Source: Taxillus chinensis (lineage: Eukaryota > Streptophyta > Magnoliopsida > Santalales > Loranthaceae). Taken from it: a stretch of DNA of 64,000 nucleotides. The notes under the pieces were generated by a model. It was not told the origin of the DNA. It saw only the letters and a list, made by a program, of their open reading frames with translations, and made no database searches. Below are positions 55,301 through 64,000 of this stretch, one piece after another (the first letter of the stretch is position 1; the number at the start of each line of letters is the position of its first letter). Location of the stretch: contig CM042086.1 in assembly GCA_023512835.1 (NCBI GenBank), forward strand, positions 4,069,799-4,133,798, written 5' to 3'. The position numbers were made by a program, and so were the translations under genes.

Positions 55301-57048
55301 AAAAAGTTTTGAAATAGATAAAATATTTAAGATATGGTTCAAAACAAGAATACATTCAAAGCAAATATTCAAGATATGGTTCAAGACAAGAATACATTCA
55401 AAGTATAAGTTATCTAAATTAAAAAAGAATACTTGAATTGAAAATCTAAGGCATTAATGTGGGATTCTGATTCCATCTATACTTATTAAACTTATTATAA
55501 TGATGTGACGTTCTAGGCAATGAAGATTATTAGAAAATCTACTATGAAGATTCAGGAAGATCTGCGAATATATAATTTCATTTAATCTAAAGATTCTTTC
55601 ACCATATTTAAATATAAAGAAGATGCGATGACAGTTCAAGAGTTTCTTTTTAATTTAAGATGTACATATATAAATAGAAGACTTTATAATTATTTTAATT
55701 AAGATTGTGAATGAGCATAATAGTGTGAACGTGTAAAAAAGAGTTGTATTATTCATTCTTTATTCATCTCTTTGATCTTTTGAACTTATATAATAGGTTT
55801 TCATTATAATTGGAAAGGATTAACATTTGTTGTAACCTTAAAACAATCGAGTTAATGCAATTTCTGTTTTAACTCTATAATTATTTTTGTTTGTCTTCTA
55901 CATTATATTCATTACATTACGACAAAATAATACATGGGTTGGCCTTGATGTGGAGTCTAGTTTTTTCCCTTATACAGCACTCCACATACATACATACCAA
56001 ATAACACCCATTTCAGAGTGATGCCTAAATTTCAAACCACCACACCTACACATTACCCACATCGACCAAGGCTATGTCAACCACACTCTCTGAAATTGCC
56101 TTTGTCCGATCTCGACCAACACTATGACAGGTCGATTATGTCGACGACAGTATCCCACATCGACCAAGCCTTCACACCATAGTACATTTTAGCCTCTCCA
56201 AAATAATTTGGCTTCTAACGAGTCATTACATTCGCTCATCCTTAAGATTTTTCATACTCGAAAAGAAACAACATGTCAATTAGAACCGCAAAGAATAACA
56301 AACACATGCAACCCAATATGTATACGGGTGTATATTATTATAAAACTATAGAGCTCCGATTAATGGAATAAAAATTATTAATAATTTATATAAACTATAT
56401 AGAAAATAATATAATAATTATTAAAAATTATTACTATAAACTATATAATAAAATACAATAATTATTTAAAATATATAATAATATAATAAAATATAATAAT
56501 TAATAAAATCATTATTATTATTATATATTTTTATTATTAATAAAATATTATAAGTATTTTCTAATTATTTTATTAATATTTATTATATTAAAAATAATAT
56601 TTTAAAAATTATTTCATTTTATTATTAATAATTAATAATTTGTATAATTTATTATAAAAGTTATTAAATATAATAATATTTAAAATTATAATTTTACAGC
56701 AATAAAGTAATAAAATTAAATTTATTTTACTCAACTTAGATTTTTTAAATATAAAATAATTAAAAACATTTTTTTAAAAAACTATAAAATTTAAAATTTT
56801 TAAAACTATAAAATTTATTTTTTTAAAAAAAATATTTTTAAAAATGTATTATTATATTATTATCGTGAACCTATTATTTTAGAAAACAATATTTTTTCAC
56901 CGTATTTTAATAAACGTAGTGTATCAAACGCCAAACGCCTGGCTCGAGAGGACATCGGGTCTCTGTTTTCTTTTTTTCACCATATTTTCCTTCGTTTTCT
57001 CAGACAAACAAACAAACACACAAAGCATCGACAGCATCGTCGGAACGC
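52313..57048. other. CDPK 3' UTR then AT-rich intergenic stretch
   Basis: The CDPK 3' UTR probably extends to about 52750. Beyond it are (ATT)n at 53023-53046 and (AAT)n at 53366-53387, and a roughly 47-base tandem duplication at 55328-55405 (AAGATATGGTTCAA units). A region at 55440-55930 has a TATA-like ATATATAAATAGAAG and looks like a possible solo LTR without clear ends. 56330-56890 is almost pure A/T. No gene is supported. Confidence 0.5.
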
Positions 57049-57209
57049 GCTCTCTCTCTCTCTCTCTCCATATCATCGCAGCTGTTCGTCTCTCATATCA
57101 AATCTGTCTGCTACTCTTACTTGCTACACGGGACTCGGGAGACCCCATTACTTCCTTAGGGCTTTGATTTGTTTCTCCAACCAACCACTGTACCGAGAGG
57201 GTCTGTAAC

Positions 57210-57263
57210 ATGATTCGTTTCTTGGTTGCTGGATGCGCACGCCTAGGGTTTCCCAGTGCTTGA
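57210..57263 (+). promoter_or_regulatory. upstream ORF in the CPBP protease leader
   Basis: ATG at 57210 opens 17 codons (MIRFLVAGCARLGFPSA) and stops 27 bases before the main ATG at 57291. It would be met first by scanning ribosomes if transcription starts near the CT-rich stretch at 57049-57068. Confidence 0.45.
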
Positions 57264-57290
57264 TTTCGATCCTCTCTGAAGCTTTCTCTG

Positions 57291-58259
57291 ATGTTGGCCT
57301 CTTGCTCTTCTCAATGCCTCATTCGATGCCCTCCAATCCCGCTCCTCACCTCTAGAACCAACAAGCTTTCGACTCGCTTGAGAACCCTATCGACACTGCC
57401 TCGCTCCTTTCGGATCTGCGAATCTCATCATCCTCGGCCTACCGCGAGCGTAAGCTATGAGGAAGATTTCAAATTTTCCTTTGTTTTTATTTTTATTTTT
57501 ATTTATTTCCTTCATTTTTCAACCCTTTACGTTCAAATCTGAGCCGCGATTGATTTGCTGTTTCCGATGCATTTATGTTAATCTAGTGCTGCCATATGTT
57601 CTATGCACTCCTATCCTATGTATGATGTTCCAGTGTTCGGTTGTGGGTTTTATCTATCATATACTGATCTTCTGTTTTTGTTTTTTTGTTTTAAAAAAAA
57701 ATTAGAAGTGGAAAATCTCTTGCTTTAGGCATGAGAAATTTTCTTCAGAAGCTTCCGATTCCGAGTTTTTGGAGCATGTTCTGGCCGAAGAATTGGTGAA
57801 TTCTAGCGTAGAAAAATCTTGCCATGGAAAGAGAGGTTGGATTACAAGGCTTAAGGAGGTGATTTTTCTATATTTTATTAATTTTTAATTAGCAATCCGG
57901 AAATTGGTAAGTCAGCATGCATTTTTGTTTCTTGTTGTGCCATGTTGCCTTTAATGCTATTCAAGTGGGATTGAAGTAGTTGGGGGCTTGTTTAGGGACT
58001 GCTTGACTAGTACAAGGCATTATTTATCTGTACATAATAGGTGGAAAGAGCATTAATGTACTACTCATCAAAGCGTTGAATTTGCAATGTTGCCTGGAGG
58101 CCAGGGCATGATTGTGTCATTATTGCCACACCGTGTTTGTCATGGCTTTTGATGTATCTTTTAATCTGATCCAACTGTCCCTGTTCCTTTCATTTTTTAT
58201 TGGCCATGATACCAGCAGGCACCAATTTTCTGTTATTGCTTTGTTTTGGAATACACCCC

Positions 58260-58312
<53 letters not shown>

Positions 58313-60226
58313 GTATATATATATTTGCATATTTCCAATGACCTATGTTATCATTGTTTTTTATTCTTATTAGTTGACTCTAATTTTGAGGATTTCAGCC
58401 TTTTACATTATGTGTTTCCCTTTGATTGATTCTCTCTCCTACTCATCAATAAGTTTGTTTTTTCTTCCCTTCAGACAGTACATGCTCCTTTGTTAGAATG
58501 TTATTGATATGGGAGCTTTTAGGGATGAAGGGCCTAATGACATGCTCCTTTTACTTCCTTTGCCTCCTTGTAGTAGGAAATTGAATATTTCATAAGGTCT
58601 TTTCTATATTGATTAGATATTCATGATCAGTTTTGATGGAATAAAAGATTTTGCATGTACCCCGAGTGGTCTATTTTTAGGATTATAAATATCACATATT
58701 TTCATTCTAAAGCAGTCTTATTGATTTATTATTGATGGGCTTAATTGCGTTCTAGGCTGCAGATGGCTTGTTGAGAGTAGCTGGGACTGGGAGGCCATGG
58801 ACTGTCCCATGGACAGTTGAGACCATATTACAGGCAAGTTTGTTATTTTTGTATTTTCTTCTGAATTCAGACTATATTAAAAATGGTAGCAGATGCTACG
58901 CCCGCCCATTCATAACAAAGGATGGGCACTTGAGAGTTTAGTTGTTGGAATTTTCACGTGGCGTAAAAATGTGATTTATTATTAACTTACCTTATCTAAC
59001 CAATTTTCTATTTAGAACAACAATACAACTTGACCCCAGTAGTTTTACCAATCGTTCCCCACCATTGTGCCTTTATTTCTTATAATTTCTTCCAAATATA
59101 TATCTGTCCCCATATCATCTCCAGTTAAATTGTTGCTGGTTGGTTAGGCTAATATTTTCTTTTCATTCACAAATCTCCTTTTTCATTCACAAATTCATTC
59201 TTGTATGAGAAGTAGCTGCAACACGAATCAACTGAGGATTCTGGTGGAAAGTACTCACCTCATTTGATTGTCTGACATTTCCAGTTGCTGGTCTTTGTTG
59301 AATTTAGTTGCTTCAACATTGATTGAATGAAACTTTATGAAAAATTTGACCTTGTCAATTCATCTATTTTGGTCTTGGATCGTCCAATTTGTATTCCAAT
59401 AATTGATTTTTTCCCGGGAACTTGAGTTATGCTTTCAATCTTCTTAGTTAAGTTGCTCACTATAATTTATTGTGTCCAATCATCAATGACTAAAAACAGC
59501 AGTACGACCTTTTATTTTATTTTATTTATTATGTATATTTTTATGGTGATGCACGCAGGTTATGCTCCTCTGGATTGCTTCATTCTGGTTCATAGGATCA
59601 TGGGTGGTTCCATTTTCAGCCCATATTATGGGTTTCAGCAAGGAATCTCTGACCTATAGAGGCCAAGCCCTTTTCAGCTTCTTGACCGATTTGACTGAAG
59701 GCCTTGCTGGAATTGCAATCCTTTACCGCTGCTTAAGTAGGTTTTTCCCCTTGCGTCTGATTGGTTCAAATTTAGCCTGCGAGGGAGTTGGCACCTGGAT
59801 GTTGCTTTGGGATGCCTCACATTTCCTTTGGTCAACCATCTCGCACAATTTAACCTTAGTTTATTGCCCAGTATGCCTACTGCACCGGTCACTCTCACTG
59901 GAGTAGAGCAGTCGATTGTGGCACGAGATCCAATTGCCATGGCGCTGTATGTGTTGGTAGTTTCTGTGTGCGCTCCCATGTGGGAGGAGATCGTATTCCG
60001 GGGCTTCCTTCTCCCATCTTTAACGAAATACATGCCTGTATGGTGCTCTATTCTTGTGAGTTCAGTTGCATTTGCCCTTGCACATTTCAATGTACAGAGA
60101 ATGCTACCGCTCATCTTCCTTGGGACCATAATGGGTCTCGTTTTCTCACGGTCGAGAAATCTGTTGCCCTGTATGCTCGTACATAGCCTCTGGAATGCAT
60201 TTGTATTCTTGGATTTGATCAAGTAG
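57291..60226 (+). CDS. CPBP-family intramembrane protease, chloroplast type, with apparent frameshift
   Basis: Exons are 57291-57449, 57706-57858, 58756-58833 and 59559-60226. Intron 3 is GC-AG (CAG then GCAAGT). The first 53 residues are Ser/Arg-rich with few acidic residues, like a plastid transit peptide. The membrane domain carries the three CPBP (Abi/CAAX-protease) signatures: EEIVFR (about residue 272), FALAH (about 301) and HSLWN (about 338), the Glu and His residues of a metal-dependent active site. It resembles the plant protein At5g60750, which I recall as SNOWY COTYLEDON4, a chloroplast protease-like protein. In the last exon the frame ending in YRCLSRFFP must shift by one base at 59747-59751 to continue as LASDWFKF. 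As given, the frame stops at 59904-59906, before all three signatures. Either a pseudogene or a one-C sequencing gap; about 351 residues if corrected. Confidence 0.85.
58256..58322. repeat. compound poly-C/(AC)n/(AT)n tract in CPBP intron 2
   Basis: 21 consecutive Cs, then 12 AC units, then AT repeats interrupted by one G. Confidence 0.95.
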
Positions 60227-60308
60227 CAGTGGTTTTTCTAGCCAAGTGGTAGATAAGTGTTTTGTTTAGACTACTTCGTCCCAGGGTGTAGATTGTTCCA
60301 TTTTTGGA

Positions 60309-60314
60309 AATAAA
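60309..60314 (+). terminator. probable polyadenylation signal of the CPBP gene
   Basis: AATAAA lies 83 bases after the stop codon, followed by T-rich sequence typical of a plant 3' end. Confidence 0.5.
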
Positions 60315-60429
60315 TTGTCTCCATAAAGGAAGCAAAGACGGCTGATTGTGTATATAATGTATTGCACATTAGTTGTAATTAGTATAATTTGACACTCCAG
60401 CAACTCAATGCTATGTAACGCTTACATAT

Positions 60430-62620
60430 TCAGTTTCGTGTTTCCTTTGATAAAAAAAAATGTAAAATGGATTCTCAATTAAAACTGCCATGGTCCATGA
60501 AGTGAGAAAATCGATTAGGTTGGAGATTAAGATATTTGATGATACTAACCAACAGTGTTAAACGGGGTCGGGCCTGTGTTTAATTGGGTTTAGTTTGTTT
60601 AGATTTTTTTAAATGGGTTAGAAATTTCTGATTTGGTTAACCCATGTGTGTGGGTTGGGTAGTTCATTTAAAATTTTATTTTTTTAAATGATTTTTTATT
60701 TTAAATATTTATTTTTAATTTTTTTTATTATGATTTATAAATAACTATAAAGATAGTTAAATTTGTAAAATATTAATATTATATGAAAAGTTTTAATAAA
60801 ATAAACTAAAAAAGTCAAAAAAATAATAATACTGGCCTACGGGCTTGCCCTGCTTGGGCCTGCAGCAGGTCACAACTCGTTCTAATGGACTAAAATATGA
60901 CTTATCGGACTATTGTATTGTTTATAACATAAGTAATATAATAATCATGATATATAATTATATTAGTTAGGTTATCACTACTCATACTATTACTTATTAT
61001 TAATAATAATTATATTACTTAGAATATAACAACTCGTTACTTAAATTATTACTCATTGATTTGAATTTATACTTGCATGTATATATATATAATATAAGTA
61101 ATATGATAATCATTGAATATCTGGAGTTTAACAACTGATGTTACAAAATTTGTCGATGACTATTATAGATATCATAAATGAATATTATTTAATATGTTTA
61201 CATAATTAGTGTATATATTTAAATTTTAACATATAAATAATATTAGTAGCAAAAATAATACCACTAATAATAATAATGAGTAAATATTTTATTTTAAAAA
61301 TAATATTATTATCACAAAGTATATATACTTATATTTAAATAGAAATAAATATTTATTAAAAATAATAGTAATATTTTAATATAAAATACTAGCATATAAA
61401 ATATAAGAAAGTGATATAATTTATAATTATATAATATGTTAGTATGAACTAATATATAACTTCAAAATTAATTTTGAATATAATTAACTTATATTTTATA
61501 TCAAAATATTAATAGTACATTTGATTTTTATTCTAATATAAATATATATACTTTGTAGTTATTACTATTTTTAAAATAAATCATATACTTTTTTATTATT
61601 ATTATAATTATTTATATGTTATATTATAAGTATATATGAAAAAAATAGTTTAACTTGATGGTTAAGTGATATACTGTATATAGTGGAGGTCTTGGGTTAT
61701 ACTTTTTATCATAGTAAAAATTTGCTAAGATTGGATGGCACATTCCCGTGAGACAAAATATTTCTATCCCATGCCCCAAAAAAATCAAAAAAACCCGCTT
61801 CATTCGGAACGGAGCGAGTTGGGTCCCTACGGAGGCAGGACAAATTGACATTCCTACATCCTCTCAACTTTGGAGGTTATAATATATATATATATATATA
61901 TTCTTGGAGTTTAAATTTTTTATTTCTTTTGTTTTTTTGTTTATATTTCTTTATAAACAGGACAGAAACAGTATATATATATATATATACTGTTTTTTTT
62001 GTTTTTATTTTTTATTTCAAAGCACTCATGTTGGTTAAAGGCCCATGAGGGGAAGGAAAATGTTAATTTTCATAGCAGGTTTGGGTTTGGCCCAACTTTA
62101 GAGGTAACAGATCATTTAACAAAGCAGTCATCAATAATAGTTTGTTGGCCATGACTATGTAATTATATATTTAGTCTATGCTTATTTCCTTTACTTTTAT
62201 TTATGTAATTTTATTACATTTATTTGGCAAATTTAACAACTGCATGTTTGACATTGAATAATATTAAAGAAGTGCAGGACAATGAATGTTAGGACAACCT
62301 GTTCAATTGTAGATATATATATATATATATATATATTTTGAATAACTGATTCCTTTTTTTAATGTTTAATGTATTCAGATTTATTAATTAATCGGAAAGT
62401 TGTGTTGTTTTGTGGGTTTGAGGTGAAGTCCCAAGCGAAAGAGGTTATATATATATTTATCTATTTATTTAGCGACTTAAAGTTGATTAATAATTAATGA
62501 CTCAGGCAAGTCCCTGAAAAAGAGGGAAGCCAACCACCGCCATTCGCGGACCCGCCGGCGGTTAGTCGCCGGAGCGAGTGTTTCCCGGCGAGTCCTTTCC
62601 GGTTATTTGGGTCCACTTGT
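60430..62620. other. AT-rich intergenic stretch with repeat fragments
   Basis: No gene is supported. At 61648-61760 the phrase TTGATGGTTAAGTG followed by GGTCTTGGGTTATAC looks like the A- and B-box halves of an old tRNA-derived SINE, but it is too degraded to be sure. A possible transposon end (GACATTCCTACA) lies at 61845-61857. TA repeats occur at 61880-61901, 61974-61989 and 62312-62336. Confidence 0.4.
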
Positions 62621-62798
62621 TTCGGCCTCTATTTTAAGGTTGGAAGGGGCGCTCAGACATCCTTAAAATCACACAAATTCTGGTGAGAGAGAGGGAGGGA
62701 GGGACTTACGTTTGTGTAGAGCAGTTGACAACGCCGTACAGTTCGGAGATATATCCATATATCGTCGGATTGAATGCACTAATTAATCGCTTCGCTCT

Positions 62799-62801
<3 letters not shown>

Positions 62802-62867
<66 letters not shown>
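62802..62867. repeat. (GA)n microsatellite in the AAA-ATPase leader
   Basis: About 66 bases of GA repeat, 185 bases upstream of the start codon and probably within the transcribed leader. Such GA/CT tracts are frequent in plant 5' UTRs. Confidence 0.95.
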
Positions 62868-62913
62868 CCCAAAAACCGGTTCACATTTTTTCTGGTATTC
62901 ATCCTCATTCATT

Positions 62914-62997
62914 ATGGTGATGAAGATGATGGTCATTGTATCTCGACATTTTTGTACCAGTGATTCAAATGGAGTCAAATTTCTTGGGACTTGGTAG
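62914..62997 (+). promoter_or_regulatory. upstream ORF in the AAA-ATPase leader
   Basis: ATG at 62914 (MVMKMMVIVSRHF) opens 27 codons ending 53 bases before the main ATG. It has no family resemblance. It matters only if this stretch is in the mature leader. Confidence 0.35.
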
Positions 62998-63050
62998 GGT
63001 GTAGGAGTGTGCGTGTATACACACACAGATATAGATATATTGCAAATATA

Positions 63051-64000
63051 ATGGAACAGAAACATCTTCTAGTTTCGGCATTGGGGGTGGGGGTAGGATT
63101 GGGTGTGGGGATCGGTTTGGCTTCAGGACGCACGGCGGGCAAATGGGCAGGTACTGGTTCGGCCATAACCGCCGACAAGATTGAGGAGGAGATGATGAGA
63201 CTGGTGGTTGATGGTCGAGAAAGCAACGTCACCTTTGACCAATTTCCGTACTACCTGAGGTAGGATAGCTCGAGAAATTCTTTATTCTCCCCTGACAGTG
63301 TTTCCATCAAGAACGCGCAAAATTATGGTTTTTTCTTTTCTGATTCATTGAACCATGCAAATAAAATATAACTTTTTAATTAGTTAGATAAATTTGGCAA
63401 AAAAACTCATGTGTTTCGTTTGAGCATGCAACTTGTATATAAAGCATCCTACGTAAGACGTATGTTCTAACATTGTCAATGCTCATAAAATTAGATGGTC
63501 ATCATCTATTTTATATTTATTTCATTAAAAGTTGTTTAAATCTGTGCATTTTGTTTTCAGGAAAACACATAAAATTGAAGGTTCAAAGGAATCATATTAC
63601 ATTTACTCATTAAGCTAAAAGTGATACTGGAATTTAACATGTATGCCATGCAAGTTGTTTCTTTTTCTTATGAATAAAAAAAAATGCCTGTCACTTGAAA
63701 AGGCAGAGACTAAAGTTTGTGGACCCTTTAAAATTGGAGGGGGAATTCCCTGCACTTAAAATTTGCCCTTTGAGATAGGAAGAACATTTTGTGTGCTTAG
63801 AATTTGAAACTCTCTCGAATGGGATGAGCATTATATAAACAAGAGGTCTTAACCATTTGAAATAGGATGTTCTAACTAATTAAGTTTGCCTATTCAATGA
63901 CACAGTGAGCAAACACGGGCGCTTCTAACTGGTGCAGCGTTTGTCCACTTGAAGCAGACTGGGTACTCTAAGCACGCGCGCAACCTCTCTCCTGCAAGTC
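63051..64000 (+). CDS. plant AAA-ATPase, N-terminal part (runs off the window)
   Basis: Exon 1 (63051-63259) encodes 69 residues starting MEQKHLLVSALGVGVG and ends AG before GTAGGA. Exon 2 starts at 63906 after ACACAG and continues past the edge. The join restores Ser in YYLSEQTRALLTGAAFVHLK. This N-terminus, with a Gly/Val-rich hydrophobic segment (residues about 6-26) and VDGRESNVTFDQFPYYLSE, is typical of plant AAA-ATPases of the At1g64110/At4g28000 group, related to Msp1/ATAD1-like membrane ATPases. The hydrophobic start suggests membrane anchoring, perhaps at an organelle. Walker motifs and the ATPase domain lie outside the window. Both exons read intact. Confidence 0.9.

Noticed and set aside
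61648..61760. tRNA-like A and B box phrases suggesting a tRNA gene
   Set aside because: The B box lacks the GGTTCGA core and no cloverleaf can be drawn; at most an old SINE relic.
62683..63065. Open frames through the GA repeat on both strands
   Set aside because: They are produced by the dinucleotide repeat (RERERE and SLSLSL).

Overview
This window is nuclear DNA from a flowering plant. The genes are split by GT-AG introns, coding exons stand out as GC-richer islands in AT-rich DNA, and the proteins belong to plant families: a CHX cation/H+ antiporter, a calcium-dependent protein kinase with four EF-hands, a chloroplast-type CPBP protease, a plant AAA-ATPase and a plant C45 acyltransferase-like hydrolase. 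I cannot assign a species or order from sequence alone. There are no bacterial operons, no CRISPR array and no convincing tRNA or rRNA gene.

Layout. 1-0.4 kb: possibly the last exon of a gene that lies mostly to the left. 0.4-17.5 kb: repeat-dominated DNA. It holds two diverged copies of a segment carrying a berberine-bridge-enzyme-like pseudogene relic (about 3.6-6.35 and 7.4-8.9 kb), an unclassified 350-bp direct repeat (9.0 and 9.7 kb), and a tandem duplication (A 10189-13166, B 13214-17452). Copy B carries a complete short non-autonomous LTR retrotransposon; copy A keeps the empty target site. 17.9-19.8 kb: seven-exon C45/AAT-like gene. 20-30 kb: intergenic, with MITEs, a copia-like relic and decayed tandem repeats. 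30.1-34.6 kb: CHX antiporter with a TATA box, a 5'-leader intron and two upstream ORFs. 35-45.6 kb: intergenic, with a 2.36-kb solo LTR, a hAT-type MITE with 8-bp target duplications and Tourist-like MITEs. 45.66-52.31 kb: eight-exon CDPK whose third intron is swollen by a MITE and a decayed copia element. 52.4-57 kb: AT-rich intergenic. 57.29-60.23 kb: CPBP intramembrane protease with an apparent one-base frameshift in its last exon. 60.3-62.6 kb: AT-rich intergenic. 63.05-64.0 kb: first two exons of an AAA-ATPase that runs off the right edge.

The genes are separate housekeeping or signalling loci and do not form a cluster or pathway; all point rightward. I found no evidence of a new multi-gene system. 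The most informative signals are structural: a filled/empty insertion site preserved inside a tandem duplication, a duplication junction with two apparently templated filler segments, a frameshifted protease, a 20-bp exon segment repeated in the neighbouring intron, and transposon ends next to gene starts.
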